From NCBI GenBank assembly GCA_015068645.1, contig SVKD01000002.1, positions 119,733 through 157,905 on the forward strand: DNA of 38,173 nucleotides. Reading direction: 5' to 3'. The DNA is from Oscillospiraceae bacterium. GTDB lineage: Bacteria; Bacillota; Clostridia; UMGS1840. The notes below the pieces were generated by a model. The model made no database searches. It was not told the DNA's origin and saw nothing but the letters and a program-made list of their open reading frames with translations. Positions 24,542-32,284 of this stretch are shown here, one piece after another; the stretch's first letter is position 1, and every line of letters begins with the position of its first letter. A program made the translations under genes and the position numbers.

Positions 24542-25351
24542 ATGCTTTGTAATCAATGTGGAAAAAATAATCCCTTCGGCGTAAAGGAATGTACCTATTG
24601 CGGTGCATTTATGCCTGCCCAGGAAGCCTGTGGCGGCTTTGCCGATATTTTAACCTATCAGCCTCCGCAGGGGCAGCAGCCTGCTCAGACTGCTCAGCAA
24701 CCTGCTCAGTTCAGTCAGCAAGCACCGGCGGCAACTTACTCAGCAAGCGGATACCGGGCAGAGTATGGTCGGGAAAACCCCTTCCGCAGACAGCTTGTGA
24801 AACAGCGGAAAATTTCCAATATTTTGCTGATTATTTCGCTGGTACTGGTGGTTGTTACATGCTTTTGTGTAATCAATTTTGGAAAGACCAAAGAAAAACT
24901 TTCCGATACCGAAACAAAACTTTCCACTCAGGAGAAAATTAACAGGCAGTTACAGGAACAATTGAATCAGCCGGCTCAGCAGGCGAAAGAGGGCCAAATT
25001 CCTCCCAATGTTGAGACGGCAAAAAGAAAAGCTGTTGAAGACAGTAAACAAATTGCGAAGAAAGCACTGGAGCTTTTGACAGGTAACAGTGCAGGCACCG
25101 GTAATGGTGAATTGATGAATCGGGTTCCTGCAGCTGCATCTCCCGCATCTACATCTGCAGCAACTCCCACACCTACCCCTGGAGTAAATCCCGAACCGTC
25201 TCTCACAGCAACTCCCACACCTGCCTCTGGAGAAAATTCCAACTCGGCTGTCGCAAGAAATTCTGCTACCAGTGAGGAAAAATTTGCAAATAATGATAAG
25301 CAGAAACCAACTGAGACCAATACTGATGTAGCTGTAGATTCCGCTCAGTAA
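24542..25351 (+). CDS. Zinc-ribbon, single-pass membrane protein with coiled coil and Pro/Thr-rich tail
   Basis: 269 aa. The N-terminus MLCNQCGKNN...ECTYCG is a CxxC...CxxC zinc ribbon (C3, C6, C17, C20). Residues 36-66 are Gln/Pro/Ala-rich (PAQTAQQPAQ). One membrane helix (about 92-112) is followed by a coiled coil (113-142) and then a Pro/Thr/Ala/Ser-rich tail with repeated ATPTP units (200-235). With a cytosolic zinc ribbon, the coiled coil and tail would be outside. Unlike the three later zinc-ribbon proteins, it has no GxW domain and no second membrane helix, and it ends DSAQ rather than AGDL. CGGAGG precedes the ATG. Function unknown; context ties it to the vWA/PP2C/kinase genes. Confidence 0.8.
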   Translation: MLCNQCGKNNPFGVKECTYCGAFMPAQEACGGFADILTYQPPQGQQPAQTAQQPAQFSQQAPAATYSASGYRAEYGRENPFRRQLVKQRKISNILLIISLVLVVVTCFCVINFGKTKEKLSDTETKLSTQEKINRQLQEQLNQPAQQAKEGQIPPNVETAKRKAVEDSKQIAKKALELLTGNSAGTGNGELMNRVPAAASPASTSAATPTPTPGVNPEPSLTATPTPASGENSNSAVARNSATSEEKFANNDKQKPTETNTDVAVDSAQ

Positions 25352-25419
25352 CAGTAATAAGGAAACGTAAAACAGGATACATAATAACGTAAATAAGAAT
25401 ATTTCAGGAGGAAAAGAAA

Positions 25420-26109
25420 ATGGCAAGCAATTATGGTAATTTAACTTATAACGTGGATATGGTGTTTTGTATCGACTGCACCGGTAGTATGGATCATATC
25501 CTTGATATTGTAAAAAATAACGCATTAAACTTCTATAATGACGTTACCAGCGTTATGGCAAACAAAAACAGACATATCACTCAGCTGCGCGTTCGCGTGG
25601 TTGCATTCCGTGATTATCTGGCAGATGGCGATAAGGCAATGATGGTAACCGATTTCTTCCGTCTGCCTCAGGATGCAGCAACTTTTGAACGCTGCGTAAG
25701 AAGCTTAACTGCAGACGGCGGCGGAGACGACCCGGAAGACGGTCTGGAAGCGTTGGCATATGCCATCAAATCCAAATGGGATACCTCTTCCGTAAAGAGC
25801 CGTCAGGTTATCGTGGTTTGGACTGACGACAGCACTCATCCCTTAGGATTTGGTGCAAGCAGTCCCTATTATCCCAAAGGAATGGCAAAAGATATCCGTG
25901 AATTATCTTCTTGGTGGGGTGGACCTCAGGAAGGCGGTTTTATGACTAAAAACGGAAAACGTTTATTGTTATTTGCTCCCGATCTTCCCGATTGGAATGT
26001 GATTTCTTCCAACTGGGATAACGTGGTGCATTTCCCCTCAGAAGCAGGAAAGGGTCTGGATACCGTAAGCTATCAGCAGATTTTAGATGCGATTTCCAAT
26101 TCTATTTAA
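25420..26109 (+). CDS. von Willebrand factor A domain protein, intact MIDAS
   Basis: A 229-aa single-domain vWA protein, probably cytosolic (no signal or membrane helix). The first strand and metal site read VDMVFCIDCTGSM, giving a MIDAS of D19-x-T21-x-S23. A DDPEDG loop lies near 103-108, and VVWTDDSTH places D136 at the third metal position. vWA domains of this kind act as Mg2+-dependent protein-binding scaffolds. With the PP2C and kinase genes downstream, the arrangement matches the TerY-type vWA proteins of TerY-P triads. AGGAGG lies before the ATG. The next gene is a close tandem duplicate. Confidence 0.88.
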   Translation: MASNYGNLTYNVDMVFCIDCTGSMDHILDIVKNNALNFYNDVTSVMANKNRHITQLRVRVVAFRDYLADGDKAMMVTDFFRLPQDAATFERCVRSLTADGGGDDPEDGLEALAYAIKSKWDTSSVKSRQVIVVWTDDSTHPLGFGASSPYYPKGMAKDIRELSSWWGGPQEGGFMTKNGKRLLLFAPDLPDWNVISSNWDNVVHFPSEAGKGLDTVSYQQILDAISNSI

Positions 26110-26147
26110 TTCAATTTGCATAGTTTGGAAAAGGATTGATGATTCAT

Positions 26148-26840
26148 ATGGAACAGAAAATGAAAAAAAATCGTAGTAATTTCACTTATAACGTGGATAT
26201 GGTATTTTGCATTGGCTGTACCGGTGATATGGGATATATTCTTGATATTATAAAAAATAATGCATTAAACTTTTATAATGACGTTACCAGCGTTGTGGCA
26301 AACAAAAACAGACATATCACCCAACTTCGTGTTCGCGTGGTTGCGTTCCGTGATTATCTGGCAGATGGCGATGAGGCAATGATGGTAACCGATTTCTTCC
26401 GTCTGCCTCAGGATGCGGCAATTTTTGAACGATGTGTGAGAAGCTTAATAATAGCAGGCGGTGGCGATCCTCCGAATGATGGCTTGGAAGCTTTGGCATA
26501 TGCCATCAAATCCAAATGGGATACTTCCTCTGACAAGAGCCGCCAGGTGATTTTGGTGTTTGCGGATGAAAGTACCCATCCCTTGGGTTATGGTGCAAGT
26601 AGCCCTTATTATCCCAAAGGAATGGCAAAGGATTTTGACGAATTATCTTCCTGGTGGGGCGGACCTCAGGAAGGCGGTTTTATGACTAAAAACGGAAAAC
26701 GTTTGCTGTTATTTGCTCCCGACGCTCCCGGTTGGAATGTGATTTCTTCCAACTGGGATAACGTGGTGCATTTCCCCGGCGTAGAAAACTATTATATGAG
26801 CTATCAGCAGATTTTGGATGCGATTTCCAATTCTATTTAA
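26148..26840 (+). CDS. von Willebrand factor A domain protein, paralogue with degenerate MIDAS
   Basis: A tandem copy of the preceding gene: most of the protein, and long runs of DNA such as that encoding MANKNRHITQLRVRVVAF, are the same or nearly so. The metal site has changed. VDMVFCIGCTGDM replaces D with G and S with D, so the DxTxS MIDAS is lost, and the third position reads FADESTH. The fold is otherwise preserved to the shared end (QQILDAISNSI), with no frameshift, so it is probably a functional non-metal-binding partner rather than debris. Possible starts are ATG 26148 (used), ATG 26139 and TTG 26136; GGAAAAGGA lies just upstream. The next gene, PP2C, follows after 24 bases. Confidence 0.85.
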   Translation: MEQKMKKNRSNFTYNVDMVFCIGCTGDMGYILDIIKNNALNFYNDVTSVVANKNRHITQLRVRVVAFRDYLADGDEAMMVTDFFRLPQDAAIFERCVRSLIIAGGGDPPNDGLEALAYAIKSKWDTSSDKSRQVILVFADESTHPLGYGASSPYYPKGMAKDFDELSSWWGGPQEGGFMTKNGKRLLLFAPDAPGWNVISSNWDNVVHFPGVENYYMSYQQILDAISNSI

Positions 26841-26864
26841 TTAGATTTAGGTAAGGTGTTGACT

Positions 26865-27761
26865 ATGAAACATGGGTTAAGCTGTCTGTTTCTGGTGGCG
26901 GAAGAAATGATTTCCGACCATGGAGAAGACTGCTATTGCTATAAAGCAACCAAAGACCGCTTTTTAGCAGCCGCTTTTGACGGTTGCGGCGGTTCCGGTG
27001 CCAGAAAATATCAGAATTATTCCCAGCAGTCCGGTGCATATGTGGCTTCCAGAGCTGTCAGCGGCAGTATCTGGGAATGGTTTGCCTCCGGAAAAGGTGA
27101 GGATGCCATGGCAGGTTATGTGCAGGCATCCTTGAATGTGTTAAAACAGTACGGAGATGCGGGCGGACGTATGCTGGGTTCTTTGGGGAAAGATTTTCCC
27201 ACCACCGCAGCGATTATCACCGGTACCATTGGCAGAAGAGCAACAGAAATTACTTGCTCCTGGGCAGGGGATTCCCGTTGTTACCTGTTAAACGCCAATG
27301 GGCTTCATCAGCTCTCTCAGGACGACCTGGACGGAGAAGATGCCATGAGCAATCTTTATAATGACGGTGTTATGACCAATGTGGTGAACGCATCCGTACC
27401 GTTTACTCTGCATCAGAAAGGGTTCCGGCTGAGTGAACCCGGCTTTTTGATTGCTGCAACTGACGGTTGCTTCGGATATCTGCAGTCACCGATGGAGTTT
27501 GAGCATTTGCTGGTGGATTCTTTGGTATCGGTACAGAATATCCAGGGGTGGAAAAAAGAATTGAACGACCGAATCCGTTCGGTAGCAGGGGACGATTATA
27601 CCCTCACCGTTGCCGGCATCGGTTACGGCAGTTTTTCTGAAATGCAGAAAAGCTTATATGCCCGTCGTCAGGTGTTGGAGCAGCACTATCTGATCCCCGA
27701 TTGTGACCCTCAGATTCTCTGGGAGCGTTACAAACAAGAATATTCGCGTTATTTAGACTAA
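26865..27761 (+). CDS. PP2C-family serine/threonine protein phosphatase
   Basis: A 298-aa soluble metal-dependent phosphatase, expected to reverse phosphorylation by the kinase encoded at 30722. Metal-binding and fold motifs are AAFDGCGGSGA (D39-G40), FPTTAA (111-116), WAGDSR (133-138), ATDG (198-201) and the GDD pair (242-244). No receiver, PAS or membrane segment is attached. A short C-terminal extension after residue 255 (QKSLYARRQVLEQHYL) is not part of the core fold. The frame is open to a GTG at 26856; ATG 26865, seven bases after AAGGTG, is the better start. It sits between the vWA pair and the GxW-domain membrane proteins. Confidence 0.9.
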   Translation: MKHGLSCLFLVAEEMISDHGEDCYCYKATKDRFLAAAFDGCGGSGARKYQNYSQQSGAYVASRAVSGSIWEWFASGKGEDAMAGYVQASLNVLKQYGDAGGRMLGSLGKDFPTTAAIITGTIGRRATEITCSWAGDSRCYLLNANGLHQLSQDDLDGEDAMSNLYNDGVMTNVVNASVPFTLHQKGFRLSEPGFLIAATDGCFGYLQSPMEFEHLLVDSLVSVQNIQGWKKELNDRIRSVAGDDYTLTVAGIGYGSFSEMQKSLYARRQVLEQHYLIPDCDPQILWERYKQEYSRYLD

Positions 27762-27790
27762 ATATATTATAAGGAAAGGAAGGACGATTG

Positions 27791-28570
27791 ATGTTTTGTA
27801 AAAATTGCGGTACACCCACCAACCCTTCTGAACAGTTTTGTAAAAAATGCGGAGCGCCTGTTGTTCCGGCAGCACCCGCTTATCCGTCAGGAACTTATGC
27901 GGTAGCTCCCGCTGCCAAACGGTCTCCCTGGATGATGGTGGTCGGCATTATCTTATTGGTAGTTGCCTTGGGCGGTCTGATTTTCTCCTTTACCACCGAT
28001 GCGAAAATTCTTGGAAAATGGAGAGAACATAATCAGTACTATCATTATGATTCGGATGCTGTTATCTTTGAATTTGGTATGTTTAATAAATTAAAAGTGC
28101 AGACGTCAGTAAATGGAATACCGACGAATGTACCAACTTCCTATAATCTGAGCGGAAATATGCTGACCTTGCAATCAGGTTTTGATTACGCCTCTATTCG
28201 GACTGTACCGATTGTTTTTTTAAATCATAATACCATTATTGCAGATGGCGATTCCGATTATCCGCTTATCAGAATGGATTCCGTTGCAACTTATGTGATT
28301 ATTATGATTGTATCTGTGTTTTTGGCAGTTGTTGGTATTATCCTGATTGTGGTCTCTATGAGAAAGCCGAAAACTCCGGCACCGATGATGTATCCTACCG
28401 GTTTTGCAGGTGCAGCTCCTATTCCTCCTATGGGTGGAGTTCGTATGGGCACTCCCAATCCCGGTGCAGTTCCCGGTTCTCCTGCAGGCGGAGTTCGTAT
28501 GAGCACTCCCGACGCGGCAGGTGCTCCTGCTCCCGGCGCAACTCCGGTTGTCCCCGGTGAAGGCAGATAA
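27791..28570 (+). CDS. Zinc-ribbon, two-helix membrane protein with external GxW domain (paralogue 1)
   Basis: 259 aa. Zinc ribbon MFCKNCG...QFCKKCG (C3, C6, C17, C20); membrane helix 1 about 47-67; a beta-rich segment of about 100 residues opening with ILGKWREH (GxW at 75-77), like lipocalin-type DUF5640 proteins; membrane helix 2 about 168-189; then a Pro/Gly/Ala-rich tail with a repeated GGVRM(G/S)TP unit. The predicted topology puts zinc ribbon and tail in the cytosol and the GxW domain outside. It lacks the AGDL terminus of its two paralogues (ends GEGR). ATG 27791 is chosen over TTG 27788, with AAGGAAGG seven bases upstream. Function unknown. Confidence 0.8.
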   Translation: MFCKNCGTPTNPSEQFCKKCGAPVVPAAPAYPSGTYAVAPAAKRSPWMMVVGIILLVVALGGLIFSFTTDAKILGKWREHNQYYHYDSDAVIFEFGMFNKLKVQTSVNGIPTNVPTSYNLSGNMLTLQSGFDYASIRTVPIVFLNHNTIIADGDSDYPLIRMDSVATYVIIMIVSVFLAVVGIILIVVSMRKPKTPAPMMYPTGFAGAAPIPPMGGVRMGTPNPGAVPGSPAGGVRMSTPDAAGAPAPGATPVVPGEGR

Positions 28571-28611
28571 TATCATTCATTTTATAAATCAAAGAAAGGA
28601 AGGGCAGCAAG

Positions 28612-29553
28612 ATGCAATGTCCAAACTGCGGTTCGATTCTCGTTTCCACGGCTACCGTTTGTAATCGGTGTAATACGCCTGTGAAACCGGCAAATGCGCC
28701 AAAACCTGTCAAAAAATCTATATTTGCAAAAATTGTTGCTGTCTTTTTGTTTTTGGTTGCAGCAGTTGGTGTGTTTTTTTCTATGAAACCATCTGTCTGT
28801 CTGACAGGTACCTGGCAACGTAATTTCCAAACGGAACAGGCTGGTGTTCTGGTTCGTCAGGAATATTCCTTTAATCCTGTGGGAGTGATGTCCCGTGATT
28901 TGGGAAATCAGCGGGAACGTGGCAGATATGAACTGCAAGACGGTTATTTTGTGTTTACTCAAACCAATGCAGATGCTTCCGAAACCATTCCCTACTCAGT
29001 TTCCGTTTTTGGAAAACTGACCATCAACGGAGAAATCCCCTACCCGTACACCATTGTGGGATTATCTCTTTCGCACACCCTTTTACTCATATCCATTGGC
29101 CTTGTGGGATTAGGTGTGTATCTGTTTTTAAAACGACCGAAATTAAAACTGGAAGACGACGAAGACGAGGACGAAATTGAATACGAAGTGTATGAAGAGG
29201 ATGAAGAGGACGAAGAGGAAATAGTTCCGGTAGTTCCCAATCCTCCCCCACCGCGGCGGCGTCCCGAAGATTATCCTTTAATAATGGGTCATCGGGTTGG
29301 TCCCCGTGATCAATTTGTCAATGTGGATCCTTTGGATCCCGGCAGAGGCGTTGTTCCCCAAAAGCCGAATCCTCCCCCACCGCCGCGGCGTCCCAAAGAT
29401 TATCCTTTAATGGGTCGTCCGGCTGGTCCCCGTGATCAATTTGTCAATGTGGATCCTTTGGATCCCGGCAGAGGCGTTGTTCCCCAAAAGCCGAATCCGC
29501 CACCACCTGCCAAAGCTGATAATGAGCATTTTCAGCAGGCAGGCGACTTATAA
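28612..29553 (+). CDS. Zinc-ribbon, two-helix membrane protein with external GxW domain, acidic/Pro-rich repeat tail (paralogue 2)
   Basis: 313 aa. Zinc ribbon MQCPNCG...VCNRCN (C3, C6, C17, C20); membrane helix 1 about 38-57; external beta segment starting LTGTWQRN (GxW 66-68); membrane helix 2 about 155-173; a strongly acidic run of D/E (181-203); then two tandem 42-43-residue repeats (210-252 and 253-294) built of PPPP, DYPL, GPRDQFVNVDPLDPGRG and VVPQKP. It ends QQAGDL, sharing AGDL with the next zinc-ribbon protein and the kinase. Proline-rich repeats after an acidic linker suggest a multivalent binding tail on the cytosolic side. AAAGGAAGGGC precedes the ATG. Confidence 0.8.
   Translation: MQCPNCGSILVSTATVCNRCNTPVKPANAPKPVKKSIFAKIVAVFLFLVAAVGVFFSMKPSVCLTGTWQRNFQTEQAGVLVRQEYSFNPVGVMSRDLGNQRERGRYELQDGYFVFTQTNADASETIPYSVSVFGKLTINGEIPYPYTIVGLSLSHTLLLISIGLVGLGVYLFLKRPKLKLEDDEDEDEIEYEVYEEDEEDEEEIVPVVPNPPPPRRRPEDYPLIMGHRVGPRDQFVNVDPLDPGRGVVPQKPNPPPPPRRPKDYPLMGRPAGPRDQFVNVDPLDPGRGVVPQKPNPPPPAKADNEHFQQAGDL
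29239..29493 (+). repeat. Tandem 129/126-bp coding repeat
   Basis: Two in-frame DNA repeats (29239-29367 and 29368-29493), with a third partial start at 29494, encode the 43- and 42-residue Pro-rich units. Stretches such as GATCAATTTGTCAATGTGG are identical in both, implying recent duplication or gene conversion. Confidence 0.9.
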
Positions 29554-29610
29554 GGATAAAATCAATCAAACTTAAAATAAGAATTTCCATTGGAAAGGAC
29601 GAGCGAGCAT

Positions 29611-30681
29611 ATGGTATGTAATCGATGCGGTACTCCCCTGAAAACAACAGATGTCTACTGTACTCGTTGCGGTGCAGACGTCAGAGGGAAGGTTCCCGCG
29701 AAAAAAACAAAAAAAGAATATGTTATTGTGAAGAAATCTCCCGGGGTAATCATTGTTGCAGTACTCCTTTTGATGATTGCCGCAGTGGGGATCTGGTATT
29801 CCACCACAGACCAGGCTCGAATTGTCGGACGCTGGAAATGTGAACGTGTAATTTCCGAAGCCGACGCAGAAACCGAAGAAACCGTTAGTGTATGGCTCAA
29901 TTTTGACCTGTTCGGAAATGTGACTGAAGAGGTGAAGGCTTCTGCCAAAAACGGAAATTACGTCAGTGGTACCGTAACCAAAGGGAAATATAAATTAAAT
30001 CGGAATAATTTGACGATAATCCGTGCAAATCCGAAAATCACCGTGGTGGAAGATTTTCAGTTTATGGGCGACAGTATGCTTGTGGTAAATGATAATGATG
30101 ATCATCCCCTTACCAGAATAGATGCCATCCGTTTTTACTGGTGGATTGTTGCCGGCTCTTTGCTGTTTGGTCTGATTGGCTTGGTGCTTTTGATCAAACA
30201 GAAGAAAAAGCCTGTGAAAAAAGAAAAAGGAATCGGCGGTTCTTTCTTTAAATTGTTTAATATAGGAGGTTCCTTGAATCCTGATGATGTGCCAAGGATC
30301 AAAACTCCCGGCGGAAGTACAGGTTCTACCGGTTCTATGGGCGGTGCGCAGGGCACTGCAGGCACATCAACCACCACCGGCACTGCTGCAGGCGGCGGTG
30401 TGAAGATCAATATGGGAAAATCAACCCATGGAACTTCTACCGGTTCTCTTGGTTCTTTTGGATCTTTGGGTTCCACCGGCACCTCAACCACTACCGGCTC
30501 CTCTGAAACACTTGGTTCCACCGGTGTATCAACCACTACCGGAGCCTCCGGTTCCAAGATTATTTCTTCTGTAAAATCTTCAGCAGGCGCTACCGGCACC
30601 TCATTTACAAGCCGTTCGGCTGGTTCTGCAAGTGTTTCGTCTTCCGATTCCGATCTGATGGAACGTGCAGGAGATTTATAA
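29611..30681 (+). CDS. Zinc-ribbon, two-helix membrane protein with external GxW domain, Ser/Thr/Gly repeat tail (paralogue 3)
   Basis: 356 aa. Zinc ribbon MVCNRCG...VYCTRCG (C3, C6, C17, C20); basic linker; membrane helix 1 about 45-64; external beta segment starting IVGRWKCE (GxW 73-75); membrane helix 2 about 176-195; basic KKKPVKKEK stop-transfer; then a 150-residue tail rich in Ser, Thr and Gly with repeated GTSTTTG and GSTG units, ending LMERAGDL. The Thr/Ser-dense cytosolic tail is an obvious possible substrate for the neighbouring kinase, but that is inference. The frame is open to a TTG at 29590; ATG 29611 aligns the zinc ribbon with its paralogues. The kinase gene begins 40 bases downstream. 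Confidence 0.8.
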   Translation: MVCNRCGTPLKTTDVYCTRCGADVRGKVPAKKTKKEYVIVKKSPGVIIVAVLLLMIAAVGIWYSTTDQARIVGRWKCERVISEADAETEETVSVWLNFDLFGNVTEEVKASAKNGNYVSGTVTKGKYKLNRNNLTIIRANPKITVVEDFQFMGDSMLVVNDNDDHPLTRIDAIRFYWWIVAGSLLFGLIGLVLLIKQKKKPVKKEKGIGGSFFKLFNIGGSLNPDDVPRIKTPGGSTGSTGSMGGAQGTAGTSTTTGTAAGGGVKINMGKSTHGTSTGSLGSFGSLGSTGTSTTTGSSETLGSTGVSTTTGASGSKIISSVKSSAGATGTSFTSRSAGSASVSSSDSDLMERAGDL

Positions 30682-30721
30682 TCAGAAATTTTAGTAATAT
30701 CAAATTAGCGGAGAGATTTTT

Positions 30722-32119
30722 ATGACCATCAACGGATATACCTTGCAAGGGGAATGGATCACCACCAACAGTGGTTTTTCCAAGTGGGGCTTTGCAAATA
30801 AAAACGGACGGGAATACTTTATTAAAGAGCTGGTAACCCCCGTGTATCCCGTAGACCCTGCTGTAATGACACCCGGGCAGTTTGAAAGCCGTCGTACATA
30901 TTGCAAGGAGTATGAAAAACGATTTGAAAAATTCTATACCCGTATCAATGAAGTAAGCCGTGGAAATCTAGTCAGAATCCATGAGTTTTTCCGTCACGGC
31001 AGCCGATATTATGTGGTAACGGAAAAGGTGAGAGGTTCTGCTGCAGCTATGCAACAGATTTCTCAGCTACCTGAAAATAAAAAGCTGCTTCTGATGAAAA
31101 CAGTTGCCCAGAGCTTTTGTGATTTACATTCGGTAGGAATTATTCATTTTGATGTAAAGCCTGCCAATATTCTGCTCAATATTACCGGACACGGCAATTA
31201 TGTTGCCAGAGTGATCGACTTTGATTCCGGTCTTTTCCGGGAAGAAACCTTGGAGGACCGTGAATTGGGCGGTGACTTAACCTATCTGGCTCCTGAAACT
31301 TTTTTGGGAATGATTGGTGAGGACTCTCATCCGGACGAGAAAGCAGACGTGTTTGCATTGGGGCTGGTATTTCACGAATATTATTTCGGAAGATTACCTG
31401 CCTATAGCGAAAAGGGTTACGAATATCCCTTTGAAGAGGCTTTGGAAGAGGATTATGTTCATCCCGACACAGGATGCGGTTCCCGTATGGTTGCCGACCT
31501 GATTCAGGATATGTTAATCGCAGAGCCCGAAAAACGTCCTGCCATTGAAGATGTGTTAACCAGAATCAATAATTTTATGGGATTCCAGCAGCAGGAAAGC
31601 TCCAAAATCTGGGTCCGTGAACTGGAGCTTACCTATGGCGGTTCTCAGGGCAGAGCAATCAGCCTGACACCGGAACGTATCCGTTGGTGGAATACCGCAC
31701 CTTCCACAGCCTGGAAAGAAAACTGCGGACTGGCAGATTCCTATTTTGCTCATCAGGAAACACCGATGACGCCCGAGCTTTATCAGGAGTTAATGGAAAG
31801 TGTGATGGCAGCAGGACTTGTTCAGCTGCTGTCTGCACCAAAACCCACAGGGCGCCTGATTATTTCCGGTGCTTTCAACCAGTCGTTGCAGGTTTGTAAT
31901 CGGGACGGTACCATGGGTACCTATTCCGCAAAAGGAGCCCCCTTAGAACCATTCAATAAAATTGTTGCAATTTTAGAAAAACATTGCACCTTCCCTCGTG
32001 CGGAAGATCATCGGGAAACTACCCCCAAGGTAAAACCTGAGGAAACGCCTAAGACAGAAACGCCTGTCAATAGCGGACCCGAGCCGGCGGCTTGGTTTCA
32101 TCATGCCGGCGATTTATAA
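30722..32119 (+). CDS. Atypical Ser/Thr protein kinase with unrecognised C-terminal domain and AGDL end
   Basis: 465 aa, no membrane helix. The kinase domain covers about residues 5-288: a degenerate glycine loop (TTNSGFSKWGFA), ATP-binding K35 in YFIKEL, the catalytic loop HFDVKPANIL (H142, D144, K146, N149; the HRD arginine is Phe), IDFDSG in place of DFG (D166), YLAPE (188-192), D209 in ADVFALG and R272 in KRPA. Catalytic residues are present, so activity is likely. Residues about 297-425 form an alpha/beta region I do not recognise (ELTYGGSQGRAISL...RWWNTAP...IVAILEKHCTF). A Pro/Glu/Thr linker then leads to WFHHAGDL. It is the last gene of the cluster; GGAGAG precedes the ATG. Confidence 0.88.
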   Translation: MTINGYTLQGEWITTNSGFSKWGFANKNGREYFIKELVTPVYPVDPAVMTPGQFESRRTYCKEYEKRFEKFYTRINEVSRGNLVRIHEFFRHGSRYYVVTEKVRGSAAAMQQISQLPENKKLLLMKTVAQSFCDLHSVGIIHFDVKPANILLNITGHGNYVARVIDFDSGLFREETLEDRELGGDLTYLAPETFLGMIGEDSHPDEKADVFALGLVFHEYYFGRLPAYSEKGYEYPFEEALEEDYVHPDTGCGSRMVADLIQDMLIAEPEKRPAIEDVLTRINNFMGFQQQESSKIWVRELELTYGGSQGRAISLTPERIRWWNTAPSTAWKENCGLADSYFAHQETPMTPELYQELMESVMAAGLVQLLSAPKPTGRLIISGAFNQSLQVCNRDGTMGTYSAKGAPLEPFNKIVAILEKHCTFPRAEDHRETTPKVKPEETPKTETPVNSGPEPAAWFHHAGDL

Positions 32120-32280
32120 ATTTACGGCTTGCATTGTGCGGCGGCTTGAAAAATTGGCTCAAATGAATGAACCTCACCACTCGGCGTACAGCACGTACGC
32201 CTTCGGGTACTATCGAAACAAGTTTCGATTCGGTTTCTCCATTTTAGCCGAATTTTTCTTCACCTTACATTATACAAGTA
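32120..32280. repeat. Intergenic repeat after the kinase gene
   Basis: CCTCACCACTCGGCGTACAG and CACGTACGCCTTCGGG form the GCGTAC/GTACGC hairpin unit (32184-32200), followed by CGAAACAAGTTTCG and the CGGTTTCTCCATTTTAGCC and TTCTTCACCTTACATTATA blocks also seen near 35965-36010. The repeat ends at a terminator. No gene is supported; a short frame across it is repeat sequence. Confidence 0.7.
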
Positions 32281-32284
32281 ATAA

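Noticed and set aside
24976-25525. Long minus-strand open frames opposite the zinc-ribbon gene
   Set aside because: Antisense of biased Pro/Thr/Ala codons; no start signals; the plus-strand gene has the zinc ribbon, helix and ribosome-binding site.
30135-30599. Minus-strand 154-codon frame rich in Pro, Val and Glu
   Set aside because: Antisense shadow of the Ser/Thr/Gly-rich tail of the zinc-ribbon protein at 29611-30681.
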